Source of the DNA: Maridesulfovibrio ferrireducens
Lineage (GTDB): Bacteria > Desulfobacterota > Desulfovibrionia > Desulfovibrionales > Desulfovibrionaceae
Direction of reading: 5' to 3'
NCBI RefSeq assembly: GCF_900101105.1
Contig: NZ_FNGA01000001.1
Location: 496,001-560,000 of the forward strand
DNA length: 64,000 bases
The position numbers and the translations under genes were made by a program. Of this stretch, positions 51,895 to 60,808 are shown one piece after another. The notes below the pieces were generated by a model that worked only from the letters and a program-made list of their open reading frames with translations, did no database searches and was not told the DNA's origin. The first letter of the stretch is position 1, and each line of letters starts with the position of its first letter.

Positions 51895-52021
51895 GAAGCC
51901 TTCATTTTCTTTATAACTTGACCGCACACCAACGCGGCATTATTCTTTACAATTAGGTCCTCTTTATAATTTAAACGGACCGCAATGCTTGAAAAAAAGA
52001 ACAACTATAATCGTAAAGAAT

Positions 52022-52942
52022 ATGAAAAAAACAGTTCTGATTTTATTTATTACTTCGCTGGCTATTCTGGGTTTTGCCGCAACCTCTTTTGCATGGGGAC
52101 CGGGAATTCACATGGCGATAGGTAATGCTGTAATTGCCCGCCCGGAACTTCTTCCTGCCTCCATTGCAAGGTTGCTTCTCGCAAATGCACCCATCTTTTT
52201 ATATGGATGTTTGAGTGCTGATATATTTATCGGCAAAGGAAGCAAGGCCAAAAAGAAACACAGCCACAACTGGCAGACGGGATTCGCACTGTTTGACGCT
52301 GCCAAAGATCCACACCTTAAAGCATACGCCCTAGGCTACCTGTCACACCTTGCGGCAGACATTGTTGCTCACAACTATTATGTACCCAACCTTATGAAGC
52401 AGGCTCCATCCAGCGGAAAGCTGAGCCATGTTTATATTGAAATGCTCGCAGACGATCAGGCGAACTGGTCAGTGCAGCAAGCGGCAAGGCTGTTCAAGCA
52501 CTCCAATCAGGATGCAGACCTGAATCTTCGTGAATACATGGATTCTAAGAAACTAAGCTTTTTCCTTAAAAAAAGAGTCTTCCGCCAAACCATAGGATTA
52601 CTGGAATATAAATCCATTAATGCCTCTCTTAATTTTTCAAAAAAAGTCATTCCAGCGTATCAGGCTGAATACCTTCAATCCATACTGGACTATTCATATA
52701 GACTGGTTGTGAACATGCTTAACGATCCTCATAATGCCACCGCACTGAAATTTGACCCCATCGGCAGTGACCACCTGGCTCTTGCCAAGGCTGATAATAA
52801 CTGGCGCCATTCCCTTAAACGGACGCTCCCCTTCATACCCAGATTTGAGGTGGATGAGATTATTACCGAACTTCCGAAATGCGAAGGGACTGAGTGCCTG
52901 CTTAAGACTTCTCATTTGAAACATTTGCGGTTACATGGATAG
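52022..52942 (+). CDS. exported zinc-dependent phospholipase C-like protein
   Basis: 306 residues. MKKTVLILFITSLAILGFAATSFA is a signal peptide; the mature protein begins WGPGIHMAIG, and the first Trp plus His is the zinc-binding N-terminus of bacterial phospholipase C. Further His/Asp ligands: GYLSHLAADIVAHNYYVP (H-x3-D and H) and SHVYIEMLADDQ. The fold occurs in Clostridium alpha-toxin and in many non-toxic bacterial proteins. Substrate and role are unknown. Start 52022 chosen because it gives the best signal peptide. Confidence 0.75.
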   Translation: MKKTVLILFITSLAILGFAATSFAWGPGIHMAIGNAVIARPELLPASIARLLLANAPIFLYGCLSADIFIGKGSKAKKKHSHNWQTGFALFDAAKDPHLKAYALGYLSHLAADIVAHNYYVPNLMKQAPSSGKLSHVYIEMLADDQANWSVQQAARLFKHSNQDADLNLREYMDSKKLSFFLKKRVFRQTIGLLEYKSINASLNFSKKVIPAYQAEYLQSILDYSYRLVVNMLNDPHNATALKFDPIGSDHLALAKADNNWRHSLKRTLPFIPRFEVDEIITELPKCEGTECLLKTSHLKHLRLHG

Positions 52943-52948
52943 GGACGC

Positions 52949-52975
52949 TTTCTCTAGAATTTTATTCTAGAGAAA
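52949..52975. terminator. hairpin after the phospholipase C-like gene
   Basis: 12-bp arms TTTCTCTAGAAT/ATTCTAGAGAAA, 3-base loop. Weak T-run, so termination is likely but not certain. Confidence 0.6.
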
Positions 52976-53602
52976 AGCTATAAGCTATTCTAGAATTCTT
53001 TGTTTCAAACAAAAATACAAACTTTATTCGCTAAGCAACGTTTTATTTTTTATTATCTTTTATCAAAGAAAGACTTCTACATAATTACTGCAACTTTTAT
53101 ATTTTCAATGCAACTCACACAAATAATACATTAGAGATACATCAACACTGCATTACCACTATTCACACTGCTATCAAACAACATTAAGAAGCCGTGATTG
53201 ACTGATCACTCAAAGCTTTCGTCTTCGTGCACGGCTGATGACAAAAATGTTATCTTTTCCGCACAAATAAAAATAAACATCATTATTTCAATCCATTAAG
53301 ACAATTTATCTTTTGTCAATATTGTTAAACCGTACATGTGAAAAACATAACAAAAGAGACTTAGCTCTATGCAATGATTATTAAATCAACCCTTCATAAA
53401 AATGAAAACCAAGTCGTAAACCAGCCTTAAACTTACAAATAAACACAAATATTTCATTATGTTAACAACAAAACAAATTGCTGAACAATATTTACTATAC
53501 TTTTGATGCTGCTACATTGATTACTGTTGACTTGCATTAATACCGGACATAGGTGGGAATTGTGAACGACACAAAACCAACCAGTTTTTTGAGGATATAA
53601 AT
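52976..53602. other. long AT-rich gap
   Basis: No convincing gene. Long runs of A/T; one weak dyad AGCCGTG (53190) / CACGGCT (53230) could be an RNA stem. A GAGG just before 53603 starts the next gene. Confidence 0.5.
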
Positions 53603-53857
53603 ATGTACATATTAAGAACTATCAAAGCATGGGCTGCTAAGCGCCACGCTCTTAGCGGAAGTAATGTTAACCACAGCCTCCACGCTGTTCTTACCCTCGC
53701 AACTTTGGGACTTTGGCTTCCAGCTTGGACAATCTTATGTATCCGTAGCGGACAGCAGTCCCGTGCAAAAATGAGAGGAAATCTTGTTAATCTTCGCGAC
53801 ATCGAAAGACTCAACATTTCTCCAGAGTACAGACGTCAACTCGCACGCATGTCTTAG
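53603..53857 (+). CDS. small single-span membrane protein
   Basis: 84 residues. One membrane helix (VNHSLHAVLTLATLGLWLPAWTILCI) with an N-H-x-L-H-x-x-L-T-x-x-T-x-G-L-W pattern shared with small proteins of phages and bacteria; basic regions on both sides (KAWAAKRHALSG and RSRAKMRG...). No catalytic residues. GAGG precedes the ATG. Function unknown; it stands alone after a long AT-rich gap. Confidence 0.65.
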   Translation: MYILRTIKAWAAKRHALSGSNVNHSLHAVLTLATLGLWLPAWTILCIRSGQQSRAKMRGNLVNLRDIERLNISPEYRRQLARMS

Positions 53858-53894
53858 CATCTTGCTAATTTAAATATACTGACCCCGTCACATC

Positions 53895-53926
53895 AGGCCC
53901 CTTGAAACTCACTTTTCAAGGGGCCT
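53895..53926 (+). terminator. terminator of the small membrane protein gene
   Basis: 13-bp arms AGGCCCCTTGAAA/TTTCAAGGGGCCT; T-rich sequence follows. Confidence 0.75.
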
Positions 53927-54014
53927 ACTCATTTCTGCTTTCTTTAAAACATACATCCTTTGCTTAAACACTCCTGTTCTGCTATTTTCAGACAAAAAAA
54001 CGGAGTGCTCCCAA

Positions 54015-54980
54015 ATGAAAAAAATATTTCTTTTGATACTGCTGGCTACAACCCTGATTTGCGGTTGTCAGCCCAAAATGAGCTTGTTTCCTGACGGCAC
54101 TGATCCATTGCTGGAAAAGACCATCCAAGGCGAAGCTGCCGATAAAGTTCTAGTCATCTCAATCGACGGAACAATATCTGATCGAGCTAAAAGAGGACTT
54201 TTCGCTGCAAGGCCCAGTCTGGTGCAGGAAGTTTCCTCGCGCCTGAAACTCGCAGAAAAAGACGATGCCATCAAAGCTGTGGTGCTCAAGATCAATTCTC
54301 CGGGGGGCTCGGTCACAGCAAGCGATGTCCTGTACAATGAACTCATGCTGTTTAAGAAAAAAACCGGTGCAAAAATTGTTGTATCAATGATGGATGTAGC
54401 GGCTTCCGGCGGATACTATGTCAGCCTTCCTGCCGATGAGATCATGGCGCATCCGACAACTTTGACGGGGTCAATCGGAGTTATTTTCATACGCCCCAAA
54501 TTTGATGGACTAATGGATAAAATCGGCGTTTCTGTTGAGGTCTCCAAATCAGGCCGCAATAAAGATATGGGATTCCCTTTTAAACCGGATACTCCTGAGC
54601 AGAAAGAAATTATAAATAAAATTATCACCAATTACGCGAACAGATTTAAGACCCTTGTTCAAAAGCACCGCTCTGTATCAAAAACAAATATGGAACAAGT
54701 CTCCACGGCACAGATTTTCAGTGCTGACGGCGCGAAAAAAGTCGGCCTTGTAGACAGCATAGGCTATGTTCCCGACGCGGTAGCAAAAGCCTGCGAACTT
54801 GCCGGAATTCCACAAAATGCAAAGGTTATAACTTACAAACGTAAAACATATCCTAATGACACTTTGTACAACTCCGCATCATCTCAAGCTGTTGCGCCTG
54901 CTCTTATAAATATTGATGCCGGACATCTTCTGCCGCCTAAAGCCGGCTTTCATTATCTATGGTATCCAGCCGCAGAATAG
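54015..54980 (+). CDS. sppA: signal peptide peptidase SppA (36-kDa type), lipoprotein
   Basis: 321 residues. Lipoprotein signal MKKIFLLILLATTLICGC; then the S49 protease fold: KAVVLKINSPGGSVTASDVLYNEL, and SMMDVAASGGYYVSLPAD with the catalytic Ser. The matching Lys is expected in the RHRS/KSGRNKD region. It degrades leftover signal peptides in the membrane. The lipid anchor in place of a transmembrane helix is somewhat unusual. Confidence 0.9.
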   Translation: MKKIFLLILLATTLICGCQPKMSLFPDGTDPLLEKTIQGEAADKVLVISIDGTISDRAKRGLFAARPSLVQEVSSRLKLAEKDDAIKAVVLKINSPGGSVTASDVLYNELMLFKKKTGAKIVVSMMDVAASGGYYVSLPADEIMAHPTTLTGSIGVIFIRPKFDGLMDKIGVSVEVSKSGRNKDMGFPFKPDTPEQKEIINKIITNYANRFKTLVQKHRSVSKTNMEQVSTAQIFSADGAKKVGLVDSIGYVPDAVAKACELAGIPQNAKVITYKRKTYPNDTLYNSASSQAVAPALINIDAGHLLPPKAGFHYLWYPAAE

Positions 54981-55101
54981 CGGGTTAATATCAGCTAAAA
55001 AAGCGCGGACCCACTACCGACATCCTTTGCTTTAATCATAAAAAGATGTATGAACTTCCAGCTTGTCGCGCAATGCGGCGAAGACTCTCAGGAGGGCCTC
55101 A

Positions 55102-55449
55102 GTGAACAAAATTAAGACCATACTTGCAATGCTTATTCTCTTATCTTTTGCTTTACTCGCAGGATGTACTCAAGAAGCTCAAAACAAATTCGGCAGATCT
55201 ATTCAGAACTGGACCGGTGTTAATGGAGTTCTTGAAGTTTATTCCGGCGGAAAACTTGTCAGAAAATTTGTAAAAATTGACAAACTCTCCACCGCGACCG
55301 GAACCAGCGAAAAATATGAACGCCCTTACCGTTTCGGCTACGGAGTCCTTGATGCCAACTTCAACGGCATAAAAGATCCTGACGAAAAGAAAGTCTATTT
55401 CGAGTTCAGTGACTACTCCACCAATTATGTATTTTATGAAAACCCATAA
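55102..55449 (+). CDS. small lipoprotein, unknown function
   Basis: 115 residues. Signal KTILAMLILLSFALLAGC with lipobox; the mature region (WTGVNGVLEVYSGGKLVRKFVKIDKLSTATGTSE) is beta-rich and ends with GVLDANFNGIKDPDEKKVYFEFSDYSTNY. GTG start with AGGAGG 6 bases before. No family recognised. Confidence 0.75.
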   Translation: MNKIKTILAMLILLSFALLAGCTQEAQNKFGRSIQNWTGVNGVLEVYSGGKLVRKFVKIDKLSTATGTSEKYERPYRFGYGVLDANFNGIKDPDEKKVYFEFSDYSTNYVFYENP

Positions 55450-55458
55450 GTAAACATA

Positions 55459-55486
55459 GCCGGGCCGCATGGCCCGGCATTTTTTT
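55459..55486 (+). terminator. intrinsic terminator
   Basis: GCCGGGCC/GGCCCGGC with GCAT loop and a seven-T run. It runs right up to the next gene. Confidence 0.95.
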
Positions 55487-55490
55487 GCCC

Positions 55491-56633
55491 ATGAACAAAT
55501 GTATAAGAGCGGCTAGAGCCGTCACAATGAAATCCGGAGAAAGTCTTATCCACGACTTTGCTCTGATCCACAACGGAACCGAGATTCTGGAAACGGGAAC
55601 ATGGTCTTCTATTAAAAACCATTTTTCCGGCGACGTAACCGACCTCGGAGATGTGACTATTGTTCCCGGCCTTATCAATGCACACGTTCACCTTGAGCTT
55701 TCCCATCTCGAAGGAAAAACTGTTCAGGGTCAAGGGTTTCTGTCCTGGATTACATCGCTACTGAAAAACCCCACTTACAAGATTGAAACAGATGCCATCA
55801 ATAAGGCTTTGTCCGGCATGCTTGAAAGCGGAACAGTTTTTTGTGCGGATATCTCTACCTGCAACTGTTCAAAAATGTCTGAACTGATGAACGAATCCGG
55901 GATTGGTTTTTACAGTTTCTGCGAAGCTATAGGCCAGAAAATTCCAAAATCAGGTGCATCTTTTTTTCCTGACAAGGTTTATCCGCGGGGCAAGACAGCC
56001 GGAGCAGGACACGCTCCCCACTCAACTTGTGGAGAGCTTTTAATCGCGGTAAAAAAAGCTGATTCTGCGGCAAAACGCCCCTTCTCAATTCATTTGGCAG
56101 AAAATGAAGAAGAAGACGAAATCGTAGGGCAGGGAACCGGACCTTTCGCCGAAATGCTCCGAAAAGCCGGGATACTCTCTGATTGCGGAAGCAAGGGGCT
56201 GTCCCCTGTAGAATACATTCATTCACTTGGAATACTTGATGAATCTACCCTTGCGATTCATTGCGTAAAAGTTTCTGAAAGTGATATAAAAATTTTAGCA
56301 GACACCGGAACCAACGTCTGCCTGTGTCCACGCAGCAATGAATTCATCGGCGAAGGTCGCGCTCCGTGGGAAAAGATCATTAATTCAGGTATTAACACAT
56401 GCCTTGGCACTGACAGTATTGCATCCAACCACGATCTTAATATGTGGAATGAATTGGAATATCTGTTAAAAGAGATCCATATAAAGCTTACATCGCAGCA
56501 AGCTTTATCAATGATCACTAAAAACGGTGCCAAATCATTAATGATAGAAGATTTATACGGATCTCTCGAAGTTGGTAAAAGGCCGGTCTTTGCGACCGTC
56601 CCCTCCCATCTTAAGAATCTTTTATTTCAATAA
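55491..56633 (+). CDS. metal-dependent amidohydrolase, deaminase type (aminofutalosine/SAH deaminase-like)
   Basis: 380 residues. NAHVHLELSHLEG (H-x-H), SIHLAENEEED (H), STLAIHCVK (H) and LGTDSIASNHDLNMWNEL (D) give the full binuclear or mononuclear metal site of SsnA/Mta-SAH deaminase-like proteins. Desulfovibrio species use the futalosine menaquinone route, which needs an aminofutalosine deaminase of this family; the identity is inference. No ribosome site is visible; ATG 55491 and TTG 55485 both abut the terminator. Confidence 0.8.
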   Translation: MNKCIRAARAVTMKSGESLIHDFALIHNGTEILETGTWSSIKNHFSGDVTDLGDVTIVPGLINAHVHLELSHLEGKTVQGQGFLSWITSLLKNPTYKIETDAINKALSGMLESGTVFCADISTCNCSKMSELMNESGIGFYSFCEAIGQKIPKSGASFFPDKVYPRGKTAGAGHAPHSTCGELLIAVKKADSAAKRPFSIHLAENEEEDEIVGQGTGPFAEMLRKAGILSDCGSKGLSPVEYIHSLGILDESTLAIHCVKVSESDIKILADTGTNVCLCPRSNEFIGEGRAPWEKIINSGINTCLGTDSIASNHDLNMWNELEYLLKEIHIKLTSQQALSMITKNGAKSLMIEDLYGSLEVGKRPVFATVPSHLKNLLFQ

Positions 56634-56695
56634 CTCCGTTATATACGGCAAACCACTAATCCCGTCTCGAAAGAGGCGCAAACAGAGGACAGCTT

Positions 56696-57619
56696 ATGGA
56701 GTGGCGACACAAAGACCTGCTGGATATTACACAACTCTCGAAAGAGGACGTGTGGCACATTTTCGAAACAGCTACATACTTTCAAGAAATTAATTCCCGC
56801 CCGGTAAAAAAAGTACCGACATTAAAAGGCCATAGCGTGGTCCTTTTTTTTGCCGAACCAAGTACCAGAACTAAAACTTCTTTTGATATGGCAGGGAAAA
56901 GACTTTCCTGCGATACTTTCTCCCTTGCCAAAAGCTCAAGCAGCTTAACCAAAGGCGAAACACTTAAAGATACAGCTCTGACTCTGGAGGCCATGAACAT
57001 TGACGGGATTGTTATCCGTCACTGGGCCAGCGGCGCCGCGGCTTTCCTTGCCGAAAGGCTTGATTGCAGCGTGATCAATGCCGGAGACGGCAGACACGCC
57101 CACCCTACCCAAGCTCTGCTGGACGGCTTTACGCTCTATCAGGAATGGGGCGCACTGGAAGGTAAAACAGTGCTCATTCTGGGAGATATCGCGCATAGCA
57201 GAGTTGCCAGATCAAATGTCATTATGCTCACCATGATGGGAGCTAAAGTCAGATTTTGCGCTCCTAGAACTCTTCTTCCACCAAACATCAAAAGCTGGCC
57301 CGTAGAAGTCTATTCAAATGTAAACGAGGCTTCTAAAGGCGTTGATGCTATCATGTGTCTGCGACTGCAGCTTGAAAGACAGCAGGCCGGACTTCTTCCT
57401 GATGTGCGGGAATACTCACGCTATTTCGGACTCGGGCCAAAACAAGTGGAACTAGCTTCACCAAATGTAAAAATACTGCACCCCGGACCGATGAACCGCG
57501 GCGTTGAAATAGACTCAGCACTGGCCGACTCAACTTCGAGCCTTGTACTTGATCAAGTTGCAAGCGGTGTCGCCGTGCGTATGGCTCTTCTTTATCTCTA
57601 TCTTACTCGCAAGAAATAA
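56696..57619 (+). CDS. pyrB: aspartate carbamoyltransferase catalytic subunit PyrB
   Basis: 307 residues. [19 protein letters not shown] (carbamoyl phosphate loop), [26 protein letters not shown] and [12 protein letters not shown] (carbamoyl phosphate and aspartate sites) are all present. It joins aspartate and carbamoyl phosphate in pyrimidine synthesis. GAGG upstream. pyrC follows 15 bp later. Confidence 0.96.
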   Translation: MEWRHKDLLDITQLSKEDVWHIFETATYFQEINSRPVKKVPTLKGHSVVLFFAEPSTRTKTSFDMAGKRLSCDTFSLAKSSSSLTKGETLKDTALTLEAMNIDGIVIRHWASGAAAFLAERLDCSVINAGDGRHAHPTQALLDGFTLYQEWGALEGKTVLILGDIAHSRVARSNVIMLTMMGAKVRFCAPRTLLPPNIKSWPVEVYSNVNEASKGVDAIMCLRLQLERQQAGLLPDVREYSRYFGLGPKQVELASPNVKILHPGPMNRGVEIDSALADSTSSLVLDQVASGVAVRMALLYLYLTRKK

Positions 57620-57634
57620 TAAGGAGAATTGACT

Positions 57635-58903
57635 ATGACCAATCCTGAACTGGTTATCCGCAAAGCGGTATGGAAAGGTGAAGAGGTCGATCTCCTCGTA
57701 GCAGACGGAAAAATACTCGAAATAATCCCTTCATCAGACGCTATGTACGAAGGAGCCGAGGTTGTCGCTGCCAGAGGATACCTGCTCATGCCGAGCCTTA
57801 CGGATGTTCACACGCATCTGAGAGAACCCGGCTTTGAATATAAAGAAGATATAGCTTCGGGCCTCAAAGCCGCAGCACACGGCGGTTTTTCCAACATAAT
57901 GTGTATGGCTAACACCAGCCCGGTAAATGATAATGCCGTGATCACAGCCGAAATGCAGAACAAAGCTCACGCGGCATTTCCAAACGGTCCGCGTCTTTTT
58001 CCTATCGGTGCACTGACCAAAGGACTTGAAGCCAAAGAGCTTTCATCCATGCACGACCTTGCTGATGCTGGATGCGTTGCCTTTTCAAATGACGGCGTAC
58101 CCGTAAAGAATACCGAGCTTTTCCGAAGAGCTTTAGAATACGCTTCCGACACCGGAAAACCAGTAATCGATCACTGCGAAGATCCATATCTTGAACTGGG
58201 CGCAGGAATGAACGAAGGCGCAGTATCAAGCCTTCTCGGCCTTGCCGGACAGCCCGATGTTGCGGAAGCGGCGCAGGTTGCCCGCGATCTGCTTTTAGCT
58301 GAATATCTCGATATTCATATCCATCTGGCTCACATTTCCTGCCGGAAATCGATTGACCTTATCGCATGGGCCAAGAAGCGCGGCGTTAAGGTTACAGCGG
58401 AAACCTGCCCTCACTATCTGCTGCTCACTGAAGAAGCTGTGGAAGGATATGGAACGGATACAAAGGTAAATCCCCCGCTACGTACAGCAGACGATGTAGA
58501 AGCTCTCCTGCAAGCTATCCGTGAAGGCATCATCGACATGTTTGCAACCGATCATGCTCCCCATGCGGCACATGAAAAAGAAGTTGAGTTTATGGTCGCC
58601 CCTTGCGGAATCTCAGGACTTGATTCAGCCTTATCCCTGACATGGGAACTTGTTGCTTCCGGCAAAATAACATTTGATGACTTTATACGAATGTGGACCA
58701 CCGCCCCTTGCGAAACTTTCGGCCTGCCGCTGAACAGTTTCAAGAAAGGTGATGTTGCCGATTTCTTCCTATTTGCCCCGGACGAAGAATGGACTCTTTC
58801 CCCTGAAACAATGCACTCTAAAGGCAAAAACACACCTTTCCTAGGCCAAACCCTGAAAGGACGGGTGATAAGTCATTTCCTTGGCGGCAAAAAAATAGTA
58901 TGA
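57635..58903 (+). CDS. pyrC: dihydroorotase PyrC (class I)
   Basis: 422 residues. DVHTHLREPGFEYKED (H-x-H and R), a Lys/Asp site region (FSNDGVPV), HLAHIS, and ATDHAPHAAHEKE (D-x-A-P-H) are class I dihydroorotase motifs. It closes carbamoyl aspartate to dihydroorotate. Starts at ATG 57635 with AAGGAG. Forms an operon with pyrB. Confidence 0.95.
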   Translation: MTNPELVIRKAVWKGEEVDLLVADGKILEIIPSSDAMYEGAEVVAARGYLLMPSLTDVHTHLREPGFEYKEDIASGLKAAAHGGFSNIMCMANTSPVNDNAVITAEMQNKAHAAFPNGPRLFPIGALTKGLEAKELSSMHDLADAGCVAFSNDGVPVKNTELFRRALEYASDTGKPVIDHCEDPYLELGAGMNEGAVSSLLGLAGQPDVAEAAQVARDLLLAEYLDIHIHLAHISCRKSIDLIAWAKKRGVKVTAETCPHYLLLTEEAVEGYGTDTKVNPPLRTADDVEALLQAIREGIIDMFATDHAPHAAHEKEVEFMVAPCGISGLDSALSLTWELVASGKITFDDFIRMWTTAPCETFGLPLNSFKKGDVADFFLFAPDEEWTLSPETMHSKGKNTPFLGQTLKGRVISHFLGGKKIV

Positions 58904-58983
58904 CACCATGAAAAGGCAGAGGAAAACTCTGCAACCTAGGTAAACGATTAAAGATTTAATATATTTCGCCTTAAGGAGACACT

Positions 58984-60318
58984 ATGAGCGAACCCTTTAA
59001 AGACGCGGTTGGAATTTGTAAAACCATTATGCGCAATGGCTATGACGCCTACATTATCAGCGAAAGGCTTCAAAAGCTTACCATTGACGATAAAGGTAAA
59101 GAAATAACCCTTGATATTTCCACCGAGCTTGATTTCAAAGGTCTGAGCAAATTTTTTCCAAATGTTCAGGTCGCAGGAAAAGATGAAATAACAGCGATTC
59201 TGACAGAAGGAGAAACCACCTTCAATTTCTACATGTCGGATACCAGCAACTCTTCACATCCCGAAGAGTGTGTTTCCCGCATGACCCCGAGACTGCTTAA
59301 GGCTCTGGAAAAGAAGAATGAAATTCCAATGTCTTCCGCCTGTCCTTACATCCCTAAAGCAAGAGATTCTTATGAAGGATTTGCTGAACTCAGCACCGGG
59401 CAAGTTTGCTTTCTCGGAATTCCTGACCAGACTCTAAAAAAAGACTACCTCATGGGAATTAGAGCGCTGCGTTTTGCTGCCAACTATAATCTTCCCATTG
59501 AAAGCAACACCAAAGCTTCCATCATCAGAGCTTGTAAACGAATTCTCGACTATGTTCCCATCCCTGAAATTATGGATGAATGGCGCAAAGTCGAAGCAGA
59601 AAATATGTACACCTTTATTTCTCTGCTTTTCGAAACAATGCTTCTGCACGGACTAATCCCTGAAATTGCTGCTCTCTCTCGCTTTACACAGATTAAAAAC
59701 AGCAAAACAGGTGAAACTGAAACCGTATTCAATCACACACTTGATGTAATGCGCCTCTACCCTGAAGAACTTCCGTATGACTGGTTTGGCGTGGCAGCAT
59801 GCCTTTTCCACGATGTCGGTAAAGTTTACACTGCGGAAGAAGTGGACGGAGAATGGCAGTTCCTACAGCATCACCGCGTTGGAGCTAAAGTTACCAGAAA
59901 GATTCTTACCCGCCTCAACTTCCCACAGGAAGATGTAGATCTTATCTGCGACATGGTTCGCAATCACATGCGTTTCCATTTCATGCTGACTGATAAGGGT
60001 ATCAGAAAATTCAAGGCAATTGACGAATACCCCCGTCTCATCGAAATGGTTCGTGCTGACATCAAAGCGCGCGGATCACAGTACAAAGAATTCAATCACA
60101 ATATCAAAATGCTTGAACGTGCTGATATTCCAGAAGAAGCGCTCGATCCTTTCCTTAACGGAAATGAAATCATGCAGCACACCGGCCTGAACCCCGGTCC
60201 AGTTGTAGGTATCATCCGCGAATCTCTGCTCACAGCGCAGATTTCCGGAGATGTTTGCACAATGGAAGAAGCTATCGAGTATGTAAAATATCAGGCAGAT
60301 AAAGAAAAACTTCTTTAA
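58984..60318 (+). CDS. CCA-enzyme-like HD-domain protein with degenerate nucleotidyltransferase part
   Basis: 444 residues. The middle (LMGIRALRFAANYNLPIESNTKASI...EWRKVEAENMYTFISLLFETM) is the RNA-binding and neck region of bacterial CCA-adding/poly(A) polymerases, and HTLDVMR...LFHDVGKVYT...HHRVGAKV is the HD phosphohydrolase. But the N-terminal catalytic domain lacks the G-G-x-x-R-D and D-x-D residues (YDAYIISERLQKLTIDDKGKEITLDISTELDF), so nucleotide addition is unlikely; HD hydrolysis may remain. AAGGAG 6 bases before ATG. Confidence 0.8.
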   Translation: MSEPFKDAVGICKTIMRNGYDAYIISERLQKLTIDDKGKEITLDISTELDFKGLSKFFPNVQVAGKDEITAILTEGETTFNFYMSDTSNSSHPEECVSRMTPRLLKALEKKNEIPMSSACPYIPKARDSYEGFAELSTGQVCFLGIPDQTLKKDYLMGIRALRFAANYNLPIESNTKASIIRACKRILDYVPIPEIMDEWRKVEAENMYTFISLLFETMLLHGLIPEIAALSRFTQIKNSKTGETETVFNHTLDVMRLYPEELPYDWFGVAACLFHDVGKVYTAEEVDGEWQFLQHHRVGAKVTRKILTRLNFPQEDVDLICDMVRNHMRFHFMLTDKGIRKFKAIDEYPRLIEMVRADIKARGSQYKEFNHNIKMLERADIPEEALDPFLNGNEIMQHTGLNPGPVVGIIRESLLTAQISGDVCTMEEAIEYVKYQADKEKLL

Positions 60319-60341
60319 CAGCTGATAAAATTAGTTAATTT

Positions 60342-60377
60342 AAAAGCCCGTGCCTAAATTTAGGCACGGGCTTTTTT
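60342..60377. terminator. 34-bp palindromic terminator
   Basis: Perfect palindrome AAAAGCCCGTGCCTAAA and its complement, followed by a T-run; serves the CCA-like gene. Confidence 0.92.
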
Positions 60378-60432
60378 GCGTTCTGTGAAAAAGTTTTAAG
60401 AGCGAATCAATAAAAACTCTAAACTTATTAGC

Positions 60433-60558
60433 TTTGGCTATCACGAATATGACCCCATCATCGGTAGTTTCATTACCCCGGACCCGCTAGGATATGATGG
60501 CGGAAATGTGGATGTTTATGAGTATTGCCTTGATAATCCGATTAAATTTACTGATTAG
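60433..60558 (+). pseudogene. third Rhs core-end relic, without toxin tip
   Basis: Reads F-G-Y-H-E-Y-D-P-I-I-G-S-F-I-T-P-D-P-L-G-Y-D-G-G-N-V and continues to FTD-stop, aligning with the end of the Rhs core but diverged (DPLGYDGGNVDVYEYCLDNPIKF). No start, no upstream core and no tip; the stop is where DRTGL would be. It shows an Rhs gene once lay near here. Confidence 0.85.
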
Positions 60559-60751
60559 ACGGAAAACCGTTGGAAATAATTAAAAATATGAATTATAAAT
60601 AATATACACAAAAACATTCACGCCCATTTCGGATCATGTTTATTTCACCAGCATGAAGTATTTTTAAAATTACACTTGACTAGTTATTTAAACTCTCATA
60701 AAGATATAGACAGACTGAGTATCCATGTTCAATCCATGGTTACTTAAGCTT

Positions 60752-60793
60752 AAAAAAAAACCCGCTAAGCTTAAAGCTCAGCGGGTTTTTTTT
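60752..60793. terminator. terminator of the PFK gene
   Basis: AAAAAAAAACCCGCT/AGCGGGTTTTTTTT stem-loop, with T-runs both ways. Confidence 0.9.
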
Positions 60794-60808
60794 ACATTTC
60801 ATACTCAA

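Noticed and set aside
52949-52975. Terminal inverted repeat of an insertion sequence
   Set aside because: No transposase or matching second end nearby; it is a simple hairpin after a gene end.
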